Below are positions 37,551 to 45,483 of a stretch of 64,000 bases of DNA, piece after piece. The stretch is from contig CM054183.1 of assembly GCA_028829895.1 (NCBI GenBank), forward strand, positions 15,595,975 through 15,659,974, written 5' to 3'. Numbering within the stretch: the stretch's first letter is position 1; each line of letters opens with the position of its first letter. The position numbers and the translations under genes are program-made. Origin of the DNA: Sinotaia quadrata (taxonomy: Eukaryota > Mollusca > Gastropoda > Architaenioglossa > Viviparidae). The notes below the pieces were generated by a model that did no database searches, was not told the DNA's origin, and was given only the letters and a program-made list of their open reading frames with translations.

Positions 37551-40500
37551 GCACAAAATAATAATAATGAAAATATGACATATCTACAAAATAGCAATCA
37601 CGAGCACACGAACGTCACCCCCACCCCATTTTAACATACACACTCTCTCTCTCAATCACATATTTTTCACAGAAGGAGATGGATAAACAGAAATGCAACA
37701 AGAAGTTAATGTAAGTTTTAACGCATATCACCGTAACTCGAAGGGTCCCAACAAGAAAGTGGACAGCTCAATATAGAAGCCCCACTAATAATTAGACTTT
37801 ATTAAGGTCTAATAAAGTGTTCCCTAATTATTTTTTTTAAAATGACTCACCATGAGATTCTTTGACTCCATCTTTGTACACTGCTTTACGTGTTTTCATA
37901 ATGCTCTCGTAAAGTATAGGGTACTTGAATTTGATCGCATCACACAATAGTTTGAATGCATACGGCAACTTGGAGTTTAAAATCTGGAGAAATATTATCA
38001 CTCCACCGTTATCTTAAGTAAAGCAAACATACAGCAAACACAAGAAAGTTTACAGTCTAACAACAAAATTAAAAAACTAACAACCAAAATATTAACAATT
38101 AATACATTTACAAAACAGTTCTTTTAAATGAAAACAATTAACAAGCTAACAAACTAACAAACAGAAAACCAAACAGTCAACAAACAACTAATGCACCTTA
38201 CCAAGAAATCAACAAACTCGCACATTAACATATGCACAAACTAATAAACTAAATAACAGCAAAGTTACAAACTGACGAACCAAAAATCCAACAAATCAAT
38301 AAACTAACAAAACAACAAATCAACATACTAAAAACTTAACAAATCAACATACTAAAAACTTAACAAATCAACAAAAAAGCAAAAAGCAAATGTGCGTTAA
38401 AAGTAGTACCGAAAATATATTTATAATAGAAGCACTTAATTACACATTTTTAATAGTGAGTTCAACAGTTCGTATACACCAGTGGTGCACAAACCTTTTA
38501 GGCCAGAGGGCCAAATTTCCAATTGATAGTGTGTGGAGGGCCGCAAGTCAGATTGCACATCGATAGCTCAGTAGAAAAAAACAACACAAATAATAAAATA
38601 ATGTGCTCCGGGGTCAGTACAGAGCCCTGTCTCGGGCCGCGGTTTGTGCATCCCTGGTATGCACATAATCGATTCCATTTTTTAAAAAAGTATTGTTTTC
38701 AAGAAATGAAAACCCTAAATAATATTTATTCTGTTTAAATACGTAGAAAAGATATGTTTTATCAAATCAACATTTAAATTTTAAGGAAAGAAGCCATAGA
38801 TCCTGAATACTTGCCTACTTTTAATAATGCATACATTTGTGGACATTGTTAGATTTTACCTTGGACATGAATAGATGCATACGATCTGCATTCTTACTGG
38901 GTGACATCACTTCCTGCCGCTCGCTGAAGTTGATCACGTGACCGTACACCAGCCGATCAACAATGTCTTCTAATAGCACAGTTTCGCATACCTGGCGATG
39001 GATTTTGGCCAGTACTGCCCGATCTTCAGGAGAAATGCCTAGATTAGATACAATGTAAGGGAGATAACTACGATTGCAGAGTTTTAACGTTTATGGATAC
39101 ATAAATAGTTTCATGAAAAAGACGAACAGTAGCGGCTACAAAGGCAATAATAGAAGCGCTGAATCCACCCACCCTCTTCAAATCTCTCTCTCACAAAACA
39201 CAAACACAAGTAATCACATATATTTATACACACACATACACAATCAAATCAAGTAAAAGAAAAGGCAGGTTAGCAATTATAGATATTTTATTTCTAAACA
39301 GAAACCTAAACTAACTTAACCAACTTGAAGTATAAGGATTTTCTTGACCGGATATGACGTACATTCTCAAATTTACCTGTCAGCTCGGAAGTGTTGCCAT
39401 TGGTATTCTGGGTTCGGCGTTTAGAAGACCTCTGGTTACCCCTGTGACTGCGACCTACTTTTCCATCCATTTTGCGCAGTCGTCCTAGAGTGCCTTCCTC
39501 TTGAGTACACCATGCATTCTTAATTAGGGCAATGAAGTGAGCCTGCTGGTCAGGGGTCAGCGTTTCCTGGTCAATTCGTGCAATTTTCACACGAACCTCT
39601 GGTCCACCCATGCGCAAAAGCACTTCTACGATCTTGAATGAGCAGAAATTAACCAAACAGAAAAGACCAACTACAATATTATTTATTATTAATGAAGCGA
39701 TATCTGACCATCAAAGATTAGAAACAATTTTCAATAATGTGAATAATCTATCTATCTATCTAATGAAATATTAATTTCTCTCTTTGGCAAAACTTTGGCC
39801 CCTCGTTTCATTCTGTTTTTCTCGTTTTGACAGTGGATTCTTCACATTAAGATGAACCTCCATTTCATTTTGATTTTGTAGTCGTGGTATATGCATTGGG
39901 GTGGTGAAACTAAGTGCCTCCCAGGACCAACTACCAAAATTACGCCCCAGCTCCATTCACATTATTTCTATATAGGCCTTAGATACTATCAAAAACCCAA
40001 ATTGCTACCCGTATTACTCTAATATATATATAGGCCTTAGTTGCTATCAAAAACCCAAATTGCCACCCCTATGAAAGTGCCGCACGGGGCCACAGCTATC
40101 TTTGCTCCCCTTTCCGACCTCGCTATCCCACCTGATATAGGGATACTTCACATTAATACGGTCCTTCTTTTTCATTTTGATATTTAATTGTGATATCTGA
40201 AAACTTCACGTAATATAGCTAGTCCCTCCCCATTTTAATTTAGATTTTTATTTGATACTTCACAATAATACAGGTTCCTATTTTCATTTGGATCTTGAGG
40301 TCGTAATGATATTTTCCTGTGTAAAATCCCGTTTCTCCCATTTTAATTTGGACCCTTCGATTCAATACTGAAGGTCCTAGTAACGACTGCTAAAGATAGA
40401 TGATAAAAATATGTAAGAAATTGTTTCTGTCTTCTGTTTATATTCACGTGGTATATGTTATATCAAGTATTTAGCTCAGGATAGCGTCATTTGTTGATAT

Positions 40501-43500
40501 ATAAATCGATGTGCATATTACATGTTCTCATGGGCCCTTTAAAGTGGGATGTGGTCAGTTTTGTTGCGGATTCTTCTCAGGGAGACGTTCACTGTTCAAC
40601 CAGACACTCTCGTGCTCGCACACGTTCACACAGATAATATTACTCACTCTCACGTACACACACATGACGTAAACAAGTATATATGCAATCTCATACATAC
40701 TCATATGCGCACGTATTCATAATATCAACACACACACACACACACACACACACAAATACACATTGCAAACACCTGTTTCCACAAAACCGGGTACTCTTCA
40801 TGCCTCACGCCCCCTAAACTGCCAGCTTGTTGAAAGTACATCTGCAACCGCACAACGTCAGCACTAAGACTAGTGTCCGACGGGAGCGGGAGGGTGGTCC
40901 AACCGTGAGGGTATGGAGGGGATAGGTGGCAGATGAACTGCAGCAGTATTTCTAGAAGCTGGGCGTCGTAAGGTTCTGAAGTGATCTCTTTGCTCCTCGT
41001 CGGGTACAAAATATTCCACTGTTTGTCGGTCAGAACCTGTACGAACGGAGAAAAGATGAAGGTATGAACGACACAATGAAAAGTTGCAATGTGGACTGAT
41101 TTACTGCTTTCATGATTTTAGGTCAGTATCTGTAGTACGAACGCAAAAAATATGAAGGTGTGAACGACACCTCAGACAATGAAAAATTGCAATGTAGAGT
41201 GATTACTGCTTCCATGATTGTAGGTCAGTATCTGTAAGAGCGCAGAAAATATGAAGGTGTGAACGACACCTCAGACAATGAAAAATTGCAATGTAGAGTG
41301 ATTACTGCTTCCATGATTGTAGGTCAGTATCTGTAAGAGCGCAGATAAGATGACGGTGTGAACTGCGCGTCAGTCAATAAGAAAATGGAAAATAGGGACT
41401 AATTCACTGTTTGACAGTCAGGACCTCTAAGAATGCAGACAAGATGAAGAGGTGAATGTCACCTCAGACAATGAAAAAGTACAATGTGGGCTGGTTGATT
41501 GTTTGTGACATACATAAAGCCCTAAATCCCATTGTAAGATCAGTGGGGTTTGAAGAAATCATAAGAAAGGAGGATAATAGGGCTGATTGATATCAACATA
41601 AATAGGTCAAGGAGGTGCTCTGAGACGAAAACTACAGTGGATGAAAGGGTGGGGACGGGGGAGAAAAAAATAATCAAATGGAAAACTGGGACAAAAATGA
41701 AGAGTACTATTGGACGGACTGAAGCAATAAAAGATGGTTGAAATCAAAGATCTAGAAAAGAAATAAAGAATTAATGCGATAGACTAAGCCGAGCAATAAA
41801 GTGACTGAACACAGAAATGGGACCCCTGGAAGGAAAATGGATGGGGGTGAACAAAATAAAAAGGGAGACCACTTTAAGCGAATTAAAGCAGGTAATGAAC
41901 ACATTACTGATTCGAGATCCAATCACTGAACTATATATAAATGGAGAGGGCATCCAATGAAAGCTAGCGCTGCCGATGAATCGCTAACGGAAGTTTCAGT
42001 GCGACCATATTGGGAATACCAGCCTAACAAGTGCTGAAGACTACGAGTTGAAAAGCATTCATTATTTTTAAAATATGCCCTAGTTAACATTGCAAATTAT
42101 ATAATCATATTTAATTCATTTTATTAAATGAATTAAGGATAGTCTTTTATATTTTAAATGCTTAAAATAGACAGTCTTGAAAATATTAATTTGTAACATT
42201 ACACTTCGAGGACACAATCATTAAATGAAGTCAACACATGTTTGCCATCACATTTAAAAACAACTTATTGAAAAAATTCTAATCTATGTTTTTGGTTTTA
42301 ATTTGTATGTATTTCAGGTTTATTATTTTGTTTTACAAAATCAAAGTACATATTACACAATCTTTATCTACTGATTGTGTTTGTGTGTGTGTGTGTGAAG
42401 GTATTTCCTCTGTCAATAATAAAAGTTTTAGTGCAATTATTTGGGGGAAAACCAGTCTTTGAAAACAACAATGCTGTAGACAAGGTGCTGAGAAGCATTC
42501 ACTATTAATAAATACGCCAACATGCATACACACTTGTAGATATGTTCATATAAATTATACAAGTATATTTTTCTCAAGGTAAAGAGAGAGATTGTATGTG
42601 CATAAAAATTTACTAAAAATAAATATACTAAAAATATAATTTCCCCTCATATTACTTTTAAAATAATAGCATGTTCTTTTAACTTTGTCAGTGCAAATTT
42701 AAAGCATAAATTTAATATAATACTTATTTTTCTAGTTCACTGTAGCATATATTAATACAGGGGGAAATCAGATTAAAGAAAATCTCAAAAATTTGTATAC
42801 ATTATTAAACTGGTGTGTTGTAACTGAAAATAAGTATGAATTGATGCATTGGAATGACTATTAGATACTAGAGTCACCAAATTACAAATGTGTGCATATA
42901 CTTTATTTTGATAGGATATTTTGCTAACATGTGATTCAGCAGATAAAACAGTTTTAAAAAAAATACTATTCATGACAAGCAACTTTTGCATGGTTGAGGT
43001 ACAATCTCATTTCATTTAAATGATGGACCTTGTTTTGGGTAATATATAAACTGGCAAAATATCAGGATGCAAATATTAGAACTGGAGAAAATGCTTGTGT
43101 AAATGAAACTGGTTTATTCTGAACATGGATGAATTTTGGCAACACTATAGAGTTAGGTCTCACAGTAACATTTGTTTCATAACTAATACTAATTTTTAGT
43201 AATTATAACCTCTTTGGTAGAGCTAACTCTATAGCCCTCATTGCTCAGTTTAATAATAACTACAGTGTAAAGAAATGGGCTAAAATTCAGACAAGTATTG
43301 CAATTACAATGTGCATATAATTTAAACATTTTTTCACAAATCTTTCATAACTATAGAATTCTTAAGTAGACCAAATAAAATTGTCTACAACTTAAGGCTA
43401 TCGCTTTACACGTTTACATTTCATTGATAATTATAATTATTATGTGAAGTGATAGGGTTGAGGATCTTTTCCCTTCTTGTTTGTTTGTGTTGTAAATTTA

Positions 43501-44786
43501 ATTCTATTTATAGAATTACAGATTAATAAAATTGGGTATAAATATATCGAAAGCGGTCGATGCCAAACGCGCAGTTACCATAGACGCTAAAGTGTTTCGA
43601 TCTTTTCAATATGGCGGACGTTTGGCGACAGCGAATTTGCCCTTGTGCCATCTCCATAGCTCTGTGGAGCCATAGTCAAAGACTAGAAATTCAACACAGA
43701 TGACGTGCGATGACGTCGAAAATGACGCTGTGTTGAATTAGATCGAAGGAGGAAATCACTGGGTAAGATGAGACCGGTAATAAAAAAGGTTGAACGAGTC
43801 AAGAAACCAAGCAAAAGGATTTTTCGTCTTTGAAAGGAAGATAGGAACATATTAAATAAATGCAGCCAAGTTTGAAAAGAAACTGAAATGTTCAATCTGT
43901 TTTTAATATGCTTGTTTCCTACTAATATGTAATTTAATATGCCTGTCTTCTATTTACTCCAGTGTCTGCATTTACTCTACTACTGTTCTGTTTAGTCAAA
44001 TATTTGTGTTTGATTACTCTTTTCTATAAAGTTTTCATTCTTCCCTAAATTCATGAGCACGTGTTTTCTTTTAAATTTTATCGTCGTCTTTGTCAAGCCA
44101 GGGGAGTCTGGGGGGAGTCTCGTAGTAGCCATTTTGTGATTTTAATGTTCAAAGCATTATTTAAATTATCAAATACTTTAACACCCGACACCACTGAAAT
44201 GTGAGCGGATATATGGTCGACCACGTTAAGGTTTTAAATCTTTTTTATATCATCTAAAAAAAAATTGCCACACAGGGATCAGGCAAATTAAACGCAGAAT
44301 TTGAGTTAGCTTGAGAAAAACATATTAAACAAAGAATTTTGAGTTAGCTTGAGAAAAAACATATTAAACGCAGAATTTGAGATAGCTAGAGAAAAGCAAA
44401 TTAAATGCGGATATTTGAGTAAGCAACGGACAGTCATGGTAATATTAAAATGTAATGCAGATATTTCGATAAACAGCGAAAAAGTAAACTATATTCAAAC
44501 ATTTGCGGCCTGGGGAGATAAAATTAAATTAAATATAGGTGTCAGAATCATAGACCTTTTGCTCCAGCAGTCTGCGTAAGACAGTGCGCACGTGCTGCTG
44601 GGCCAGATGATGACGTAAATTTAATGGCGGGTGTACGCTGTCGAAAGTCAATCTCAGCGCATGCGTACCGGCGTCGTGTAGGAGCCAGCACAGCTTGGCA
44701 AGGTACTGGCGTTCGTTTGCGTTCACTAGGTATTCAGGGGGCGTAACCACCCTCGCCGATTCCCCAGAGATCCTGGCTGGTTCCAT
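22722..44786 (-). CDS. NLR immune receptor: DZIP3-HEPN, CARD, NACHT, LRR (11 coding exons)
   Basis: Eleven minus-strand exons join with correct GT/AG sites and matching phases to give 3534 nt, 1177 residues plus stop. Domains: DZIP3-type HEPN (about 25-205; FDSVHPPLNLRHHL, VLTDKQWNILYP, PLPSDTSLSADVVRL, LLRMGG); basic linker (220-245); CARD (about 252-345); NACHT with P-loop GESGSGKT 426-433, Walker B TIFIVDGFDE 502-511 and sensor TSRPD 535-539; winged-helix and helical region (about 600-890) with a WTFTSSMLRDFLAA block at 751-764; then ribonuclease-inhibitor-type LRRs (about 900-1160). No signal peptide or membrane segment is seen, so it should be cytosolic. By family knowledge such proteins oligomerise on ligand through NACHT and recruit CARD partners such as caspases. 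The HEPN nuclease motif is degenerate. The ATG at 44786 follows a strong acceptor at 44813-44812, so 5' untranslated or further coding exons probably lie upstream. Ligand and partners cannot be read from the sequence. Confidence 0.9.
23127..23465. repeat. GA/CT-rich imperfect tracts in intron 10
   Basis: GAGAGA runs at 23140-23160, 23297-23311 and 23430-23460 alternate with a roughly 120-bp degenerate repeat (GAATGAACTGAAACAG-like blocks). On the gene strand this is a CT-rich tract upstream of the exon 11 acceptor. Confidence 0.7.
23655..23735 (-). mobile_element. LINE-like 3' tail, inverse copy
   Basis: Read on the minus strand it repeats CACAACCGACAGTC and AAGTCGTG followed by an AAT tail, as at 3700-3795. 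It abuts a + strand fragment of a related element, giving a head-to-tail inverted arrangement inside intron 10. Confidence 0.5.
23736..24090 (+). mobile_element. Decayed reverse-transcriptase C-terminal fragment
   Basis: The + strand, with frame changes, reads DRKTRKLLTIQKSLTLKSKR, SLYVFMKMGAEDSRKSKMSM and AFGDYIWNNNKDEAATEAVK. From memory this resembles the segment after the polymerase domain in many metazoan LINEs (D-x-x-T-R-K-x-L-T, LY-x-x-R-x-x-G-G-R-G-L). The sequence is frameshifted and has stops. Confidence 0.5.
24320..25668 (-). CDS. NLR exon 10: winged helix, helical domain, first LRRs
   Basis: The largest exon (1349 nt), residues 599-1048. The acceptor is CTATTTGTAG and the donor is TCGG|GTAATT. 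The join reads YFGNPFVCLIVFG, matching the N-P-L/F hydrophobic motif after the NACHT core. It contains an acidic, Ser-rich insert (about 701-732), the WTFTSSMLRDFLAARHL block, a FLCGLF helix and LRR-like strands ending LSIDLSGCDMNNISAADLG. Confidence 0.92.
25790..26280. repeat. Purine-rich tract with (GAAA)n and (GATA)n
   Basis: Roughly 450 bases strongly biased to A and G on the + strand, ending in a GAAA run (about 26183-26233) and a GATA run (about 26242-26272). On the transcribed orientation this is a long polypyrimidine stretch within intron 9. Confidence 0.85.
26607..26845. repeat. 20-bp minisatellite, about 12 copies
   Basis: The unit is TCTGTGACGTATTATAGAGG with occasional T/A changes. 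It lies within NLR intron 9. Confidence 0.97.
26880..27780. repeat. Degenerate 50-65 bp repeat field
   Basis: About 15 diverged units with CCCACATCTGAGTGATTTTA, ATGCTTGACATACTATACTA and AGACC blocks. Period and sequence vary, so the array is old. Confidence 0.85.
28905..29440. repeat. 75-bp minisatellite, about 7 copies
   Basis: Units contain ATATCAATACTAATTGATTT, AATGTGAATGATTTTAATGT, TTGACAAACTACACTAAGAC and CCAGCCCTACTTAATT. They are closely similar. The core (TTTTAATG..TTGACA..ACTA..AAGACCCA) matches the older field at 26880-27780. Confidence 0.95.
29490..29705. repeat. About 55-60 bp repeat, 4 copies
   Basis: Recurring TATCTGAATTC, TAACAATTTGACAGAATTGA and TAATTCA blocks. Confidence 0.75.
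31198..31380 (+). mobile_element. Possible tRNA-derived SINE
   Basis: It begins with GCTGCGTGGTCGCAAGGTTT and AGGCGCTATG, resembling a tRNA A-box region. It has a GTTCAGGAATG segment where a B-box could lie and ends GGCACGAAGAGCTAATAAAA before CCTT-rich sequence. This layout is typical of molluscan SINEs, but no second copy is seen here. Confidence 0.35.
31619..31853 (-). CDS. NLR exon 9: NACHT sensor 1 region
   Basis: Encodes residues 521-598. It begins VILGDKLRSATIFVTSRPDV, the NACHT sensor-1 strand with TSRPD, and continues LYVLGLSGINVDRCFKSY. The acceptor is TCATCAG|GTC and the donor is TTTTG|GTAAGT (phase 1). Confidence 0.93.
32207..32316. repeat. 36-bp perfect inverted repeat (hairpin)
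   Basis: Arms 32212-32247 and 32275-32310 are exact reverse complements with a 27-base loop. After one unpaired base at 32311, five more pairs extend the stem outward. The arms contain GAATGAGCTCCCCTTATGAT. It lies in NLR intron 8. Confidence 0.95.
33104..33229 (-). CDS. NLR exon 8: NACHT Walker B
   Basis: 126 nt in phase 0, residues 479-520. It carries EELWALLEQNARDTIFIVDG followed by FDED, the Walker B strand with the D-G-F-D-E pattern of NACHT ATPases. The acceptor is AATATCACAG and the donor is AAACAG|GTTAGA. Confidence 0.93.
34305..34536 (-). CDS. NLR exon 7: NACHT P-loop
   Basis: Residues 401-478: RVLLEGESGSGKTYLCAMLA, then NFLILIDARELQGQSSLAKS. This is the Walker A P-loop and the following strand of a NACHT domain. 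The acceptor is GGATTTTCCAG and the donor is ACTCAG|GTTAGT. It joins exon 6 in phase 2 to read EEGKKLHLSQVF. Confidence 0.93.
34558..34795. repeat. About 73-bp tandem repeat, 3 copies, upstream of exon 7
   Basis: Units share GGTTATCAGGAATTTTCTGT, TCTGGTTGTGAATATACAAC and GTATTAAAG. The array abuts the exon 7 acceptor within about 20 bases, so it forms the 3' end of intron 6. Confidence 0.9.
35300..35348. repeat. (GA)n plus poly-G tract in intron 6
   Basis: GA dinucleotides followed by a run of ten or more G. On the gene strand this is a C-run and (CT)n beginning about 30 bases after the exon 6 donor. Confidence 0.95.
35375..35513 (-). CDS. NLR exon 6: CARD-NACHT linker
   Basis: Residues 355-400: GAAIFQEDLAIHYRSLFSKL, then VYVPLDIVTEEG, the pre-NACHT strand (usually x-V-x-x-P-L) that precedes the P-loop in NLRs. 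The acceptor is GTATTTTCCCAG and the donor is GAGG|GTTAGT. The phase carries one base in from exon 5 and two bases out to exon 7. Confidence 0.9.
35593..35642. repeat. (CA)n microsatellite in intron 5
   Basis: ACACACAC run, about 50 bases, next to a CGCACGCACG and (TA)n patch. Confidence 0.9.
35714..37788. mobile_element. Putative 2-kb non-autonomous DNA transposon with 45-bp inverted ends
   Basis: The 45 bases at 35714-35758 (TAGTGGGGCTTCTATATTGA onward, to GGGACCC) recur exactly as the reverse complement ending at 37788. Between them are a 39-bp tandem array and about 1.5 kb of non-coding DNA with no transposase frame. TA at both outer edges is compatible with a TA target duplication. The element lies entirely inside NLR intron 5. 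Confidence 0.7.
35971..36235. repeat. 39-bp minisatellite, about 7 copies, inside the inverted-end element
   Basis: The unit is TGAGACGTTACATCGCATTA followed by GTTGTCTTTCTCCTGGATC. An inverted, diverged unit lies just left of the array at about 35793-35832. Confidence 0.95.
37851..37983 (-). CDS. NLR exon 5: second half of CARD
   Basis: Residues 311-354: ILNSKLPYAFKLLCDAIKFK followed by YPILYESIMKTRKAV. This is the L-x-x-x-G/P-x-x-A-F-x-x-L-x-x-A-L pattern of CARD helices 4-6. The acceptor is TTTCTCCAG and the donor is CTCATG|GTGAGT, a consensus match. Confidence 0.93.
38000..38400. repeat. AAC-rich low-complexity tract in intron 4
   Basis: About 400 bases of irregular AACAAAC/AACAAATC motifs, including two exact copies of CAACATACTAAAAACTTAAC near 38321-38360. 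Confidence 0.7.
38480..38656. mobile_element. hAT-like MITE with 8-bp target duplication
   Basis: The ends are CAGTGGTGCACAAACC and, inverted, CAGGGATGCACAAACC (14 of 16 match). The flanks GTATACAC and GTATGCAC differ at one base, as expected for a hAT-type 8-bp duplication. The GGGCCG-rich interior codes for nothing. It is inserted in NLR intron 4. Confidence 0.85.
38860..39038 (-). CDS. NLR exon 4: first half of CARD
   Basis: Residues 251-310: GISPEDRAVLAKIHRQVCET, then VLLEDIVDRLVYGHVINFSE and RQEVMSPSKNADRMHLFMSK. This follows CARD helices 1-3, where family members read R-x-x-L-x-x-N-R-x-x-L, L-x-D-x-L-L-x-x-x-I/V and E-x-E-x-I. The acceptor is ATCTAATCTAG and the donor is CCAAG|GTAAAA. 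Confidence 0.93.
39377..39632 (-). CDS. NLR exon 3: end of HEPN and basic linker
   Basis: Residues 166-250. It opens IVEVLLRMGGPEV, matching the L-x-R-L-G-G helix end of DZIP3-type HEPN domains, then a helical stretch. A basic Ser/Asn-rich linker follows (KVGRSHRGNQRSSKRRTQ), which could act as a nuclear localisation signal. The acceptor is GCTCATTCAAG and the donor is CTGACAG|GTAAAT. Confidence 0.9.
40727..40754. repeat. (CA)n microsatellite beside the exon 2 donor
   Basis: Short CA run beginning about 20 bases into intron 2. Confidence 0.9.
40773..41036 (-). CDS. NLR exon 2: HEPN core
   Basis: 264 nt in phase 0, residues 78-165. VLTDKQWNILYPTR, then LLEILLQFICHLSPPYPHGW and LPSDTSLSADVVRLQMYFQQ match the family landmarks Q-W-x-x-L-Y-P, L-L-R-x-I-C-x-L-x-P-P-x-x-G-W and D-T-S-x-x-A-D-I-x-R. 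The usual Y-R-N-x-x-x-G-H that follows is absent. The acceptor is CGTTCGTACAG and the donor is AAACAG|GTGTTT. Confidence 0.92.
41037..41475. repeat. About 97-bp minisatellite containing copies of the exon 2 splice acceptor
   Basis: Blocks at 41028, 41121, 41222, 41321 and 41416 share GGTCAGTATCTGTAAGAGCG or similar, plus GATGAAGGTGTGAACGACAC. The first block is the true exon 2 acceptor. The most distal block also contains a relic of the exon 2 coding start. Confidence 0.88.
41476..43560. other. NLR intron 1, no other gene seen
   Basis: AT-rich intronic DNA with a short (GT)n near 42378-42398. I found no extra exon. Confidence 0.5.
43688..43739. promoter_or_regulatory. Inverted repeat enclosing TGACG (CRE-like) motifs
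   Basis: A 12-bp perfect inverted repeat (AATTCAACACAG / CTGTGTTGAATT) encloses TGACGTGC, TGACGTCG and TGACGC. TGACG is the half-site of CREB/ATF/bZIP factors. It lies in NLR intron 1, next to an ATGGCGGACG segment at 43611. A regulatory role is inference. Confidence 0.4.
44280..44425. repeat. Degenerate repeat, 3-4 copies, about 50 bp from exon 1 side
   Basis: GAGTTAGCTTGAGAAAAA, CATATTAAAC and GCAGAATTT blocks recur about 45-55 bases apart within intron 1. Confidence 0.7.
44556..44786 (-). CDS. NLR exon 1 (first coding exon seen): HEPN start
   Basis: From ATG 44786-44784 it encodes residues 1-77: MEPARISGESARVVTPPEYL, then YLAKLCWLLHDAGTHALRLT and FDSVHPPLNLRHHL, the N-terminal helix of DZIP3-type HEPN domains (G-T-x-x-L-R-x-x-F-D-S-x-H-P-P). 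This ATG is chosen because homologues, from memory, start about 30 residues before this helix. The exon begins at 44811 after a strong acceptor (CTTTTTGCTGCCACAG), so it is not the first transcribed exon. The donor, AAAAG|GTCTAT, is weaker than the others. Confidence 0.85.
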
Positions 44787-44811
44787 GTATTCTCTAGATG
44801 GCTTACGATCT

Positions 44812-45144
44812 CTGTGGCAGCAAAAAGTCAAATGTATATGGCAGCGGTGGAAATCAGGATCTTTAAAAGCTCATCTCTGTCTTCAGCCACTATAGCAAAC
44901 CTGAAATATGTTATAGAAATTAGTGTAATTTACATGGCGTATCGAGTGCTCAGTGAAACTGCAAGAACTGTAAACTAGTCATCATTAAAAGAACTCTGCC
45001 TAAAACAGAGTTTACCAGGAAGACTGTGATTTCTTTTGTAATCTTATGTCACTAATATAAATTTAGGTACATTCTTTCGGTTGGAGGAAGGGTGGGTAAA
45101 GAAACTGGACATAGGATCACTTTATGAATTCATTTTTTTTTAAA
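44812..45144. other. Upstream flank of the NLR gene
   Basis: Expected to hold an intron leading to a 5' untranslated exon. No promoter motif or exon could be assigned. Confidence 0.3.
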
Positions 45145-45483
45145 GAGACAGAGAGGTTGCGTCACATTGGTAATGATAATGACAGAGAGGTTGCGTCACA
45201 TTGGTAATGATAAAGACAGAAAAGTTGCGTCACATTGGTAATGATAAAGACTGAGAGGTTGCGTCTCATTGGTAATGATAAAGACAAAGAGGTTGCGTCA
45301 CATTGGTAATGATAAAGACAGAGAGGTTGCGTCACATTGGTAATGATAAAGACAGAGAGGTTGCGTCACATTGGTAATGATAAAGACAGAGGTTGCGTCA
45401 CATTGGTAATGATAAAGACAGAGAGGTTGCGTCACATTGATAAAGATAAAGACAGAGAGTTTGCGTCACATTGGTAATGATAA
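45145..45483. repeat. 34-bp minisatellite, about 10 copies
   Basis: The unit is GACAGAGAGGTTGCGTCACA followed by TTGGTAATGATAAA, with few variants and one short unit. Confidence 0.97.

Noticed and set aside
43611..43703. Short plus-strand ORF starting ATGGCGGAC
   Set aside because: It has an attractive start context, but the frame is only about 30 residues and no donor or downstream exon was found.
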